Assembly (NCBI RefSeq): GCF_900188335.1
Contig: NZ_FZOY01000003.1
Location: forward strand, 434,001 to 498,000
Direction: 5' to 3'
Length of the DNA: 64,000 bases
Source of the DNA: Tropicimonas sediminicola
GTDB lineage: Bacteria > Pseudomonadota > Alphaproteobacteria > Rhodobacterales > Rhodobacteraceae
Within the stretch, counting starts at the first letter, position 1; each line of letters starts with the position of its first letter. A program made the position numbers and the translations under genes. Of the stretch, positions 27,871 to 36,652 are shown piece after piece. The notes under the pieces were generated by a model that searched no databases, had not been told where the DNA came from, and saw only the letters and a list, made by a program, of their open reading frames with translations.

Positions 27871-29322
27871 TCAGGCGAAGGAGCGCAGGATGAAATCCGG
27901 CACGTGATCGCCCATGCCGACCACGCCGTTCTTGTCCTCGCGGGAGCCGCCACGCCGGGACCGCGCGCCGCGGCTGGAGCCCGAGCGGGGCTCCGGCTGG
28001 CTGTCCTCGGCCGGGGAGGCGGTTTCCTCTGTCTGGGGCTCTTCCGCCGTGGTCGCCTCTGCGCGGCGGCTGTCGCCGCGGCGCGAGACGGAGCGGCTGC
28101 GCTTGCTGCGCCCGGAGCCCGAGTCGCTGGCGTCCTCGCCGGACTTGCCGGAGGAGCGGCGCTCCGAGGCCGGCAGTTCCGGCGCCTCGATCCGCGGGAT
28201 CTCCTGCTTCACCATGGTCTCGATCGCCGCCAGCGACTTGTCGTCGGCGGGCGTGGCGATCATGAAGGTCGTGCCCTCGCGGCCGGCGCGGCCGGTCCGT
28301 CCGATCCGGTGCACATAGTCCTCGGCGTGATTCGGCACGTCGAAGTTGAAGACGTGACTCACGTTCGGGATGTCGAGGCCGCGGGCGGCGACGTCGGAGG
28401 CCACGAGCAGCTTGATCGAGCCGTCGCGGAATCCGTCGAGCGTGCGCGTTCGGTGCGACTGGTCGAGATCGCCGTGAATGGGCTCGGCGTTGTAGCCATA
28501 TTTCTTCAGCGACTTCGCAACAATATCCACGTCGACCTTGCGGTTGCAGAAGATGATCGCGTTGCGGAACTTCTCGCCCTCACTCTCGATCAGGGCGCGC
28601 AGCATGGCGCGCTTCTCGCTGGCCGTGCGGTCCCGCCGGGAGGGTTTGAACTGAACCACCCCCTGCGTGATGGTCTCGGACGTGGTGGCCTGGCGGGCGA
28701 CCTCGATTTTCACCGGGGCGTGCAGGAAGGTGCTGGTCAGGCGCTCGATCTCCGGCGGCATGGTGGCTGAGAAGAACAGCGTCTGCCGGGTGAAGGGGGT
28801 GAGCTGGAAGATGCGCTCGATGTCGGGGATGAAGCCCATGTCGAGCATCCGGTCGGCCTCGTCGACCACCATCACCTGCACGCCGGTCAGCAGCAGCTTG
28901 CCGCGCTCGAAATGGTCGAGCAGGCGGCCCGGGGTGGCAATCAGCACGTCGACGCCCTTGTCGATCAGCTTGTCCTGCTCGCCGAAGGACACGCCGCCGA
29001 TCAGCAGCGCCTTGGTGAGGCGGGTGTACTTGGCATAGGCGTCGAAGTTCTCGGCGACCTGCGCGGCCAGTTCCCGCGTCGGGGCAAGCACCAGGGAGCG
29101 CGGCATCCGCGCCCGCGCCCGGCCGCGGCCCAGCAGCGTGATCATCGGCAGCGTGAAGGAGGCGGTCTTGCCGGTGCCCGTCTGGGCGATGCCGAGCACG
29201 TCCTTGCCCTCCAGCGCCGGCGGAATCGCGCCCGCCTGAATCGGGGTGGGGGTTTCGTACCCGGTTTCTTCGATGGCCTTGAGAACCTTGGGATCAAGGC
29301 TGAGATCAGAAAACTTAGTCAT
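27871..29322 (-). CDS. rhlE: DEAD-box RNA helicase (RhlE type)
   Basis: A 483-residue ATP-dependent RNA helicase. In order are the Q motif (PTPIQ, residues 25-29), AQTGTGKT (46-53), VDEADRMLDMGF, the SAT motif FFSATMP, and HRIGRTGRAG in the second RecA domain. The last ~110 residues are a disordered Ser/Arg/Glu-rich tail with several RR and SRG pieces, typical of RNA-binding extensions. It likely remodels RNA in ribosome assembly or decay. The short AT-rich piece just upstream of 29322 may hold its promoter. Confidence 0.92.
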   Translation of the reverse strand: MTKFSDLSLDPKVLKAIEETGYETPTPIQAGAIPPALEGKDVLGIAQTGTGKTASFTLPMITLLGRGRARARMPRSLVLAPTRELAAQVAENFDAYAKYTRLTKALLIGGVSFGEQDKLIDKGVDVLIATPGRLLDHFERGKLLLTGVQVMVVDEADRMLDMGFIPDIERIFQLTPFTRQTLFFSATMPPEIERLTSTFLHAPVKIEVARQATTSETITQGVVQFKPSRRDRTASEKRAMLRALIESEGEKFRNAIIFCNRKVDVDIVAKSLKKYGYNAEPIHGDLDQSHRTRTLDGFRDGSIKLLVASDVAARGLDIPNVSHVFNFDVPNHAEDYVHRIGRTGRAGREGTTFMIATPADDKSLAAIETMVKQEIPRIEAPELPASERRSSGKSGEDASDSGSGRSKRSRSVSRRGDSRRAEATTAEEPQTEETASPAEDSQPEPRSGSSRGARSRRGGSREDKNGVVGMGDHVPDFILRSFA

Positions 29323-29537
29323 ATACGTCCAGTTCTGGCAGCCCGGAGTGGGCGGCTAATGATTGGGACGTACGATCTCACGCCCCGGCGTCTCGGATCC
29401 GCGCGGCTCGCGGACAGCGTCCATCTACCGCAGACGCCCCGCATCGTCAACTTTACCGGCATTCGAGGCGGTTGCGGGGCGCGGCTGTGGCGGTGTTCCG
29501 CCGCGTCCCATGCCCGCCGTGGCCGCCCGGAGCGCGC

Positions 29538-30155
29538 TCACAGCGCCCCCGCCAGCCGCAGCGCCACGTAGGCGGTGGGCAGGAAGATGGCGAATCCCGC
29601 CAGCACGAAGCGCCCGTCGCCGGTGGTCAGGCCGATGCCGAACAGCAGAGGGTGAATCGCCAGCAGGAAGGGCAGGCCGGGGATCGCACCGATGGCGATG
29701 ATCGCGAGGCTGGTCACTGCGACCACCGCGCCGATGGCCCAGGCGATCAGCCGGGAGCGGGCGAACCAGGTCAGGTGCGGGCGGATCAGGCGGTCCAGCC
29801 GCGCCGCGGTCGGCCTTGCCCGGTCGATTGCCGCGTGCAGCGTCGCGCCGGGGATCTGCCGGCGGTAGAGCCAGGGCGGGATCCAGATCTCCCGCCGGCC
29901 GCGCAGCATCTCGGCCGAGGTGGTGAGCATGATCACCCCCATGACCGCCGGCACCAGCGGCACCATCCCCGTCGGCAGCAGCGTCAGCGCCGCGGCAAGG
30001 GTGAGCACCGGCCCGAAACCGCGCCGGCCGAGCGCGTCCAGCATCTCGCCGAACAGGATCGCCTCGCGGCCACCGGCCATGGCGGCGATGTCCTGCAACA
30101 TCGCTTCCAGGGGCAGCGGCTCGGGCATCGGTCCGGGCGCGGTCGGTTCGGTCAT
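29538..30155 (-). CDS. ExoD-like membrane protein
   Basis: A membrane protein of 205 residues from the chosen ATG at 30155; a GTG at 30206 would add 17 residues of unconvincing sequence. It shows the ExoD family pattern (exopolysaccharide synthesis protein ExoD): a cytosolic helical start, REAILFGEMLDALGRRGFGP, then four to five hydrophobic segments with PGLPFLLAIHPLLFGIGL. ExoD proteins affect exopolysaccharide production in rhizobia, but the molecular role is unclear. Confidence 0.8.
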   Translation of the reverse strand: MTEPTAPGPMPEPLPLEAMLQDIAAMAGGREAILFGEMLDALGRRGFGPVLTLAAALTLLPTGMVPLVPAVMGVIMLTTSAEMLRGRREIWIPPWLYRRQIPGATLHAAIDRARPTAARLDRLIRPHLTWFARSRLIAWAIGAVVAVTSLAIIAIGAIPGLPFLLAIHPLLFGIGLTTGDGRFVLAGFAIFLPTAYVALRLAGAL

Positions 30156-30236
30156 GGCGTTCGAGGCATCGCAGCAATGCTCACGCGGGGAGGTGGGCTG
30201 TACCACGCTACAGCGGCGCGGGCCGGGAGGGAACGG

Positions 30237-30857
30237 TCAGACCGACGCGGAGGGATGAAGCAGGGGCCTGTATCCGGCCCGCAGGACGTCGACGGTGGCG
30301 CGCGGCGTCAGCACCTCGATCGCTGCGCCGCGCGGCATGGGGCGCCGCGGTCCGTACCCCGGGGGCGAGAACGGCAGGAGCGCGCCCTGCAGCACGAGCG
30401 CCGCGCCTTCCGGCCCCAGCACCATCGCGCCATCGGGCAGCGAGGCCGGGTCCGCCCGGTGCCGGATCTGCCGCCGGTCGCGCGTCGCCCGCTCGGCATG
30501 CAGCACCCGGTCGATCTCCGGCGCTCTCGGGCGGCTGCCGAAAGCCCGCTCCCAGGCGTCGCGGAATGCCTCGTGGTCCGGCCGCCGGCATTCCGCGCAG
30601 GGCCGGTGCCCCGCCGCCAGCGCCACCGCCTCGTCGAGAAAGAACAGCTCGGTATAGCGCCCCGGCGCCATCACCTCGCGCCTTCGCCCCTTGAACGAGA
30701 GGACGCAGCAGACCCAGTGCGGGTGCCTCCAGCGGCTGACGCCCAGGCGCCCTTCCGCATCGTGCAGGATACCCCGGTTGCCCATCAGCAACCCGCGCTC
30801 CGGGATGGCGGCGACCTCGCCGGTCGGCAGGACGCGGTTCTGGCGCGGCTCGCGCAT
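30237..30857 (-). CDS. Conserved hypothetical protein with a CAEC motif
   Basis: A 206-residue soluble protein. The most distinctive piece is AAGHRPCAECRRPDHEAF at about residues 81-98, a CxxC within a histidine/arginine context reminiscent of small metal sites. HWVCCVLSFKGRRREVM precedes it. I do not know a function. It has no signal peptide. It sits between the ExoD-like and GFA genes, all on the minus strand, but the gaps (39 bases to the GFA stop) suggest only loose operon structure. Confidence 0.7.
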   Translation of the reverse strand: MREPRQNRVLPTGEVAAIPERGLLMGNRGILHDAEGRLGVSRWRHPHWVCCVLSFKGRRREVMAPGRYTELFFLDEAVALAAGHRPCAECRRPDHEAFRDAWERAFGSRPRAPEIDRVLHAERATRDRRQIRHRADPASLPDGAMVLGPEGAALVLQGALLPFSPPGYGPRRPMPRGAAIEVLTPRATVDVLRAGYRPLLHPSASV

Positions 30858-30896
30858 CGTGCTACGGGGATCCCGTGTGGAAATGGGTAAGGCGGG

Positions 30897-31325
30897 CTAT
30901 TCCGGAACCGTCTCGCCAGAGCCGCCGAACTCCGCCGGGAAGTCCCGCATCTTGGGCAGGCCATCCTTCATCGGCAGGACCGTCTCGGCATAGTTCACGT
31001 GGATGCCGGGCACGAATTCCAGCGTCGGAAGCATCGCGGCATAGACGTCCGTGAGCTTCAGACCCGGATGGCCGGCCATCACATGACCGCCGCACCTGTC
31101 ACACCAGCGCCGGTCGGAATTCTCGGTCTTGTTGTACTGCCGCAGATGTTCCTCTCCGGCGACGATCTTCACGGCGGCGGGGTCCCAGAGCGTAAAGGCA
31201 TTGACCGGCCCCGCCGACCAGTGCCGACAACTTTCGCAGTGGCAATACCCCATTCCCGCCGGCTCGCCGCTGACCTCGATCTGTACGGCGCCGCAGAAAC
31301 ACTGTCCCTTGTGTGTGGTGGTCAT
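30897..31325 (-). CDS. GFA-family (glutathione-dependent formaldehyde-activating-like) protein
   Basis: A 142-residue zinc protein of the GFA/CENP-V fold. Zinc ligands are visible in GQCFCGAVQI, YCHCESCRHWSA and WCDRCGGHVM. The family name comes from Gfa of Paracoccus, which speeds S-hydroxymethylglutathione formation, but most members have unknown roles. The ATG at 31325 follows GGAGGGAGTG. It lies 53 bases after prfC on the same strand. Confidence 0.88.
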   Translation of the reverse strand: MTTTHKGQCFCGAVQIEVSGEPAGMGYCHCESCRHWSAGPVNAFTLWDPAAVKIVAGEEHLRQYNKTENSDRRWCDRCGGHVMAGHPGLKLTDVYAAMLPTLEFVPGIHVNYAETVLPMKDGLPKMRDFPAEFGGSGETVPE

Positions 31326-31378
31326 CACTCCCTCCCTGGTGCGTTGACCACCCCATCATACCACGAAGGGCCGGTTTC

Positions 31379-32986
31379 TCAGACCATCATCTCCTTGGTC
31401 GCGGAGAGCTTCACGTCCGGGTAGTCGCGCTCGATCCGGTCGATGTCCCATTGCAGGCGGGTCAGGTAGACGAGGTCGCCGTCGTTGTCATGGGCCAGGT
31501 GGCCCTTGTTCGCGTTGGCGAAGGCGTCGACCTTGTCCTTGGGGCCGGTCACCCAGCGGGCGGAGGTGAACTGCGAGGGCTCGAAGCGCACCGGCAGGCC
31601 GTATTCGAGCTCGATCCGGCTCGCCAGCACCTCGAACTGCAGCGCGCCGACGACGCCGACGATGAAGCCCGAGCCGATCGACGGTTTGAAGACCTTGGCG
31701 GCGCCTTCCTCGGCGAACTGCATCAGCGCCTTGTCGAGGTGCTTGGCCTTCATCGGGTCGCCCGCCCGGCAGCTCTGCAGCAGCTCCGGCGCAAAGCTCG
31801 GGATGCCCGTGACCTTGAGCGCCTCGCCCTCGGTCAGCGTGTCGCCGATCCGGAGCTGGCCGTGGTTCGGAATGCCGATGATGTCGCCGGCCCAGGCCTC
31901 CTCGGCCAGTTCCCTGTCGGAGGCGAGGAACAGCACCGGGTTGCTCACCGCCATCGGCTTCTTGGTGCGGACGTGGGTCAGCTTCATGCCGCGCTTGAAA
32001 TGGCCCGATGCCATGCGGACAAAGGCCACGCGGTCGCGGTGCTTGGGGTCCATGTTGGCCTGCACCTTGAACACGAAGCCCGCGACCTTGGTTTCCTCGG
32101 GCGCGATCTGGCGGGGCTCTGCGCGTTGTACCTGCGGCTCCGGGCCGTAGGTGCCGATGCCCTCCATCAGCTCCTTCACCCCGAAGGAGTTGATCGCGGA
32201 GCCGAACCAGATCGGCGTCATGTGCCCCTCGAGCACCGATTGCGGATCGAGGGCGGGAAGCAGCTCGCGGGCCATCTCCAGCTCCTCGAGGAAGGTGTCG
32301 AGCAGATGCGCGGGCACCAGCTCGGCCAGCTTCGGATCGTCCAGCCCTTCGATGGCCACGCTCTCGGCCACCTTGTTGCGGTCCGCGCGGTCCATCAGCT
32401 CCAGGCGGTCGCGCAGGATGTCGTAGCAGCCGATGAAATCCTGCCCTTTGCCGATCGGCCAGGAAGCCGGCGTCACGTCGATCGCCAGCATCTCCTGGAT
32501 CTCGTCGATGATCTCGAAGGTGTCGCGGCTCTCCCGGTCCATCTTGTTGCAGAAGGTCAGGATCGGCAGGTCCCGCAGCCGGCAAACCTCGAACAGTTTC
32601 TGCGTCTGGCTCTCCACGCCCTTTGCGCCGTCGATCACCATGATCGCCGCGTCCACCGCCGTCAGCGTGCGATAGGTGTCCTCGGAGAAGTCCGAGTGGC
32701 CCGGCGTGTCCACCAGGTTGAAGCGGAATTTCTTGAAGTCGAAGGACATCGCCGAGGCGCTGACCGAGATCCCGCGGTCCTTCTCCATCTGCATGAAGTC
32801 CGACCGCGTCCGCCGCGCCTCGCCCTTGGCGCGCACCTGTCCCGCCATCTGGATGGCGCCGCCATACAGGAGGAACTTCTCCGTAAGCGTGGTCTTGCCG
32901 GCGTCGGGGTGCGAGATGATCGCGAATGTCCGGCGGCGGGCAATCTCGGGCGGCAGTTCGGGGCGGTTTGTGCGCGTGTCCAGCAT
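31379..32986 (-). CDS. prfC: Peptide chain release factor 3
   Basis: A 535-residue translational GTPase that recycles RF1/RF2 from the ribosome. GTPase motifs are SHPDAGKTTLTE (G1), DTPGHSDFSEDT (G3) and NKMD (G4). The C-terminal RF3-specific domain is complete. The ATG at 32986 (MLDTRTNRP) was chosen because the 46 residues upstream are low-complexity basic sequence. The gene is divergent from the SugE gene. Confidence 0.94.
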   Translation of the reverse strand: MLDTRTNRPELPPEIARRRTFAIISHPDAGKTTLTEKFLLYGGAIQMAGQVRAKGEARRTRSDFMQMEKDRGISVSASAMSFDFKKFRFNLVDTPGHSDFSEDTYRTLTAVDAAIMVIDGAKGVESQTQKLFEVCRLRDLPILTFCNKMDRESRDTFEIIDEIQEMLAIDVTPASWPIGKGQDFIGCYDILRDRLELMDRADRNKVAESVAIEGLDDPKLAELVPAHLLDTFLEELEMARELLPALDPQSVLEGHMTPIWFGSAINSFGVKELMEGIGTYGPEPQVQRAEPRQIAPEETKVAGFVFKVQANMDPKHRDRVAFVRMASGHFKRGMKLTHVRTKKPMAVSNPVLFLASDRELAEEAWAGDIIGIPNHGQLRIGDTLTEGEALKVTGIPSFAPELLQSCRAGDPMKAKHLDKALMQFAEEGAAKVFKPSIGSGFIVGVVGALQFEVLASRIELEYGLPVRFEPSQFTSARWVTGPKDKVDAFANANKGHLAHDNDGDLVYLTRLQWDIDRIERDYPDVKLSATKEMMV

Positions 32987-33103
32987 GACCGCGCATATAG
33001 GCGAGCCCGGGACCTTGCGCAATCGCGCCCGGAGGCGCACCGCGACAAGAAATCCGGGGGCGGGGAGTTGCCGGGGCGGCCGCGGCTTCCTAGCTATGGT
33101 GCC

Positions 33104-33153
33104 AGAGGCCACGACCTCTCCCATTCCAGGGCATCAACACCGGGACGGCCCGG
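33104..33153 (+). promoter_or_regulatory. Candidate guanidine-II (mini-ykkC) riboswitch
   Basis: There are two hairpins with ACGR in the loop. The first is AGAGG-CCACGA-CCTCT at 33104-33119 and the second is CCGGG-ACGG-CCCGG at 33140-33153, with a 20-base linker. Guanidine-II riboswitches consist of two such hairpins whose ACGR loops kiss, 7 to 40 bases apart, typically before SugE/Gdx genes, as here. The second hairpin is textbook; the first has two extra loop cytosines. The GGAGAG ribosome binding site at 33168 is just downstream, fitting translational control. Confidence 0.55.
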
Positions 33154-33179
33154 CAGTCTGGACAACGGAGAGTGGCGTC

Positions 33180-33500
33180 ATGGCCTGGTCCCTTCTGTTC
33201 ATCGCGGGTCTTCTGGAGGTCGGCTGGGCCTACCTGATGAAGCAATCCGCCGGCTTCACGCGGCTCTGGCCCACAGCCGGCACGATCCTCCTCATGATCG
33301 GCAGCTTCGGGCTGCTCTCGGCATCGATGCGCAGCCTGCCGCTCGGCACCGCCTACGCGATCTGGACCGGGATCGGAGCCGTCGGCGCCTTTGCCGTCGG
33401 CATTCTCGTGCTGGGCGAACAGCTGACGCCGCTCAGGCTCGCGGGCGTCGCGCTGATCCTTTCCGGGCTCGTCCTGCTCAAGCTCTCGGCGGCCACGTAA
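33180..33500 (+). CDS. sugE: SMR family guanidinium exporter (SugE/Gdx)
   Basis: A 106-residue small multidrug resistance protein with four hydrophobic helices and the membrane-embedded glutamate in LLEVGWAYLMKQSAG (residue 13). The helix-one pattern and GTAYAIWTGIGAVGA fit the SugE/Gdx subgroup, which exports guanidinium, rather than EmrE-type drug pumps. The two ACGR hairpins directly upstream support that reading. GGAGAG lies 6 bases before the ATG at 33180. Confidence 0.9.
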   Translation: MAWSLLFIAGLLEVGWAYLMKQSAGFTRLWPTAGTILLMIGSFGLLSASMRSLPLGTAYAIWTGIGAVGAFAVGILVLGEQLTPLRLAGVALILSGLVLLKLSAAT

Positions 33501-33604
33501 ACGCCCGCGCCAGCCCACCGCAACGCCCCGAACTTTCGGGAAAACTTGTGCGGCCGCGCCCGGGACGGCTTGCAATCCGTTCTGGGCGAGCGCATCAGCC
33601 GCCC

Positions 33605-34489
33605 ATGCACCCCACGCGCGCAATCCTTCTCAAGATCGGCTCCGTCGCGGTTTTCATCGCGATGCAGAGCTTCATCAAGGCGACCTCGGACCACGTGCCG
33701 CCCGGCCAGGCCGTGTTCTTCCGGTCGGCCTTTGCCCTGCCGGTCATCCTGATCTGGCTGCAGGCCGAGGGGCGGCTGGCCGACGGCATCCGCACGCGTC
33801 ACCCCTTCGGCCACCTGCTGCGCGGGCTGGTCGGAACCTCCGCCATGGGGCTGAGTTTTGCGGCGCTCGGTCTGCTGCCGCTGCCCGAGGTCACCGCGAT
33901 CAACTATTCCGCGCCGCTCTTCGTGGTGCCGCTCGCGATCCTGTTCCTCGGCGAGAAGGTCGGCCCGGTCCGGATCGCGGCGGTGGCGGTCGGCATGGTC
34001 GGGGTGCTCATCATCCTTGCGCCGCGCCTGACCGCGCTGTCGGACGTGACGGCGATGCAGGCCGAAACGCTCGGCGCGATTCTCGCGCTCTGCGGGGCCT
34101 TTCTGGCTGCCACGGCGCAGATCCTGATCCGAAAGCTCGTGTCGACCGAGCGCCCGGCGACCATCGTCTTCTATTTCACCGTCTACTCGACGCTCCTGTC
34201 GCTGCTGACCATCCCCTTCGGCTGGGTCTGGCCCGAACCGCGCGAGGCGGCGCTGCTGATCATGGCCGGAATCGCGGGCGGGATCGGGCAGGGGATGCTG
34301 ACCTCGGCCTACCGTTTCGGCGACGCCTCGCTGGTCGCGCCCTTCGACTATTCCTCCATGCTGCTCGCCCTGCTGATCGGCTTCTTCGTCTTCGGCGAGC
34401 TTCCGACGCTGTTCACGCTGCTCGGCGCTGCGCTGGTCGTGGCCGCGGGCATCCTGATCATCTGGCGTGAGGCTCTCCGAAAGAAGTGA
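33605..34489 (+). CDS. EamA/DMT family permease
   Basis: A 294-residue transporter with ten hydrophobic helices in two EamA repeats (about residues 8-140 and 155-290). It belongs to the drug/metabolite superfamily; the substrate cannot be read from sequence. The ATG at 33605 lies 104 bases after the SugE gene. A second DMT-superfamily gene next to SugE may share regulation, but the gap and a CCCGAA-CT-TTCGGG palindrome between them leave this open. Confidence 0.88.
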   Translation: MHPTRAILLKIGSVAVFIAMQSFIKATSDHVPPGQAVFFRSAFALPVILIWLQAEGRLADGIRTRHPFGHLLRGLVGTSAMGLSFAALGLLPLPEVTAINYSAPLFVVPLAILFLGEKVGPVRIAAVAVGMVGVLIILAPRLTALSDVTAMQAETLGAILALCGAFLAATAQILIRKLVSTERPATIVFYFTVYSTLLSLLTIPFGWVWPEPREAALLIMAGIAGGIGQGMLTSAYRFGDASLVAPFDYSSMLLALLIGFFVFGELPTLFTLLGAALVVAAGILIIWREALRKK

Positions 34490-34502
34490 ATGCCGGGCTT
34501 CG

Positions 34503-34570
34503 GGAAAATTTCCCTAACGTCACCTGATTTGACTGCGATCAACGCATCAATCGGCTGTTTTCAGTAATAT
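34503..34570 (+). promoter_or_regulatory. AT-rich upstream region of the LVIVD gene
   Basis: This is the most AT-rich stretch in the neighbourhood. It contains the palindrome GGGAAA-A-TTTCCC at 34503-34515 and a TAATAT (34565-34570) resembling a -10 element, without a good -35 at 16 to 18 bases. A promoter for the gene at 34658 is likely here, but its exact position is uncertain. Confidence 0.3.
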
Positions 34571-34657
34571 TGTCCCTGTTCCGGCCTCCTGGCGTCGGAT
34601 CCCGATCTACGGCCCATTCGGCCATGGAGCGACGGAGCGAAAACAGGAGGGGATACC

Positions 34658-36145
34658 ATGACAAGCTTCGGACTGATTGGCTGGACCCCGTCTCCGGGCT
34701 ACGCCAACAACATTGAACTCAAGGGAGATTACGCCTACGTCGGCGGCTTCGATGGCACGCTTCAGGTCTTCGATGTGAGCGATCCGACCAACCCGGTGGT
34801 TGTGGGCAGCTATCGGCTCGGCCCCAACGAGATCAAGGACATCGATGCGGTAAGTGACTATCTCTACCTGTCGTACGACGCCTACGGACTGGTGAAGCTC
34901 GACATCTCCGACCCGACCAACCCCACCTTCGTTTCGTCGCGCCGGGATGGGGCCTATGTCGAGAGCTTCGACACCGAGGACGACGCCTACGGCTTCGTGG
35001 CCTATGCCTACACGCCTGGCCGCGAGATGCAGGTCTACGATCTCGGCACATTCGCGAGCCCGCCTGTCGGCATCTACGACGCCAGCGGCGCCCGGCACGG
35101 CGGCTTCGTCGACGTGGTCGGTGACCTGGCCTACCTGAGCACCGCGAACGGTGGCCCGTATTTCGACATCGTCGATATCTCCAACGAGAACGCCCCGGTG
35201 CGCCTCTCCTCGCTGTTCACGCCGCAAGAGAGCTACGGTACCTGGGTGGGCGAGTTCGAGGTCGCGGGTGATTACGTCTACTGGGCCCGCGGGTCGCATG
35301 GCCCGCAAAACCTCGTGGGCGGGCTGCTGACCATCGACGTCAGCGATGCCTACGCCCCGGTGGTGGCGGATTTCGACAGCATTCCGGATGCCGGCCCCAC
35401 GGGCTTCGGCGCGCCGGGGCTCGATGTGGTGGGGGATCGGCTCTACATGGTGTCGAACACCGGTCTCTACATCTATGACATCACCGATCCGGCGAATCCG
35501 GCCGTGCTGATCGATCCGAACGTGGATGCGGGCTTCCGCTTCCCGGAAGCCTTCCTCCCGGGCCGTGCCGGCTCCGTGGAGGTCGAGAACGGCTTCGCCT
35601 ACACCACGGCCATCTACACGGGTGACCAGGGCGGGCTGGCGGTGTTCGACGTGGCCGACGACGTGGTCTGCGACCTGTTCCGGGACAAGGACTTCGTCGG
35701 CGACGCGGGCGACGTGACCTTCTCCAACACGCCGGACGGGCTGCGGATCGCGGTCACCGGGCAGGACGGCTGGACCATCGCGGAGGCCAAGCTGCACCTC
35801 GGCAATATCGACACCGCGACCGGTGACGTCAGCGGCTTCCCGGTCAACAAGAAGGGCAACCCGAAGGTTGGCCAGTTCGACTTCGAGGAAGCGCAGGCCA
35901 CGGACGACCTGGTGTTCGACTTCACGATGAGCGAGCTGGCCGCGGCCGATACGGATGACGATGGCATCATCGCCGTCGCGGTCCATACCACAGCCGAGAC
36001 CTGGCAGCCTGACGGAGACGGTGGACTCGAACTCGTCACGGCGAGCGCCTGGGGCGCCTGCGATGGCGAGGACCTCGATTTCGGCGGCGCGTCCCATTCC
36101 TACGTGATCGCGCTCGATCTCGCGGATCTGGGGATCTACGTCTGA
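34658..36145 (+). CDS. LVIVD-repeat beta-propeller protein with a C-terminal secretion-type module
   Basis: A 495-residue protein. Residues 1 to about 345 contain repeated units of the form DYAYVGGFDGTLQVFDVSDP, giving six to seven LVIVD-like propeller blades. Residues about 365-495 form a different module (DGWTIAEAKLHLGN, then IIAVAVHTTAETW) that I recall from large secreted bacterial proteins. It is strongly acidic with many DxD/DDD pieces, suggesting calcium binding. No Sec signal peptide or lipobox is present, so if exported it would need a leaderless route such as type I secretion. AGGAGGGG precedes the ATG. The function is unknown. Confidence 0.82.
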   Translation: MTSFGLIGWTPSPGYANNIELKGDYAYVGGFDGTLQVFDVSDPTNPVVVGSYRLGPNEIKDIDAVSDYLYLSYDAYGLVKLDISDPTNPTFVSSRRDGAYVESFDTEDDAYGFVAYAYTPGREMQVYDLGTFASPPVGIYDASGARHGGFVDVVGDLAYLSTANGGPYFDIVDISNENAPVRLSSLFTPQESYGTWVGEFEVAGDYVYWARGSHGPQNLVGGLLTIDVSDAYAPVVADFDSIPDAGPTGFGAPGLDVVGDRLYMVSNTGLYIYDITDPANPAVLIDPNVDAGFRFPEAFLPGRAGSVEVENGFAYTTAIYTGDQGGLAVFDVADDVVCDLFRDKDFVGDAGDVTFSNTPDGLRIAVTGQDGWTIAEAKLHLGNIDTATGDVSGFPVNKKGNPKVGQFDFEEAQATDDLVFDFTMSELAAADTDDDGIIAVAVHTTAETWQPDGDGGLELVTASAWGACDGEDLDFGGASHSYVIALDLADLGIYV

Positions 36146-36171
36146 TTGCCATCCGGCACCGCATCGCGGGA

Positions 36172-36198
36172 GGGCCGCCCGATCCGGGCGGCCCTTTT
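36172..36198 (+). terminator. Intrinsic terminator of the LVIVD gene
   Basis: A perfect 10-bp stem GGGCCGCCCG/CGGGCGGCCC with an ATC loop is followed by TTTT, 27 bases after the LVIVD stop codon. Confidence 0.88.
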
Positions 36199-36345
36199 CG
36201 CTTGGGCGGATGCGGCCACCCGGCGCGCCGCCCTTCCAACGATTTCGGCTAAGCGCGCGGGGCCCTGCATGCACCCTGCGCATAGGGCTCTTCCCCCCCT
36301 TGCAATTCTTGCAGAATCCGCATGACGGGGTCTCTGAACTGTCCG

Positions 36346-36362
36346 TTGTTTAGCGCTAACAA
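36346..36362. promoter_or_regulatory. LacI-type operator-like palindrome
   Basis: The sequence TTGTTTAGCGCTAACAA contains the perfect palindrome TTAGCGCTAA. It is one inserted T away from the LacI/GalR-family operator shape TTGTTAGCGCTAACAA. It lies about 60 bases before the DUF1127 gene. No LacI-family regulator is encoded in the window. Confidence 0.3.
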
Positions 36363-36423
36363 GAGGCGCATATCGGGGGTGTCGAAAGCGACGAAACACA
36401 GATCAGAACGCAAGGAGACAACA

Positions 36424-36585
36424 ATGACCCTGTTCCAGAATGCCCGCACGATGCTCGGCAAACGCGCCCGCTACGCCCGCACCCTCCGCGAGCTGCGCAC
36501 GATGTCCAACACGATGGCCCGCGACCTCTGCATCGACCGTGACAACGCCCGCACGATCGCCCGCAACGCCGTCTACGGCGTGTGA
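36424..36585 (+). CDS. DUF1127-like small protein
   Basis: A 53-residue basic protein. The second half, TLRELRTMSNTMARDLCID followed by RDNARTIARNAVYG, matches the DUF1127 (YjiS-like) pattern. Related small proteins in other alphaproteobacteria bind RNA and affect phosphate and C1 metabolism, but their roles vary. AAGGAGACAACA precedes the ATG at 36424. It is flanked by its own terminator, so it is monocistronic. Confidence 0.82.
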   Translation: MTLFQNARTMLGKRARYARTLRELRTMSNTMARDLCIDRDNARTIARNAVYGV

Positions 36586-36652
36586 GCCGAATGCCCGCTG
36601 TATCCGGCGCGATCCCCGCGCCGCAGGGACGAAAGACCACCGCACGCACCTG

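Noticed and set aside
33061-33180. Guanidine-I (ykkC) or guanidine-III riboswitch
   Set aside because: The long conserved class I core and the class III pseudoknot sequence are absent. Only the two ACGR hairpins of class II are seen.
33525-33545. Terminator between the SugE and EamA genes
   Set aside because: CCCGAA-CT-TTCGGG pairs, but it is followed by AAAA rather than T on the coding strand, so it is not a normal intrinsic terminator.
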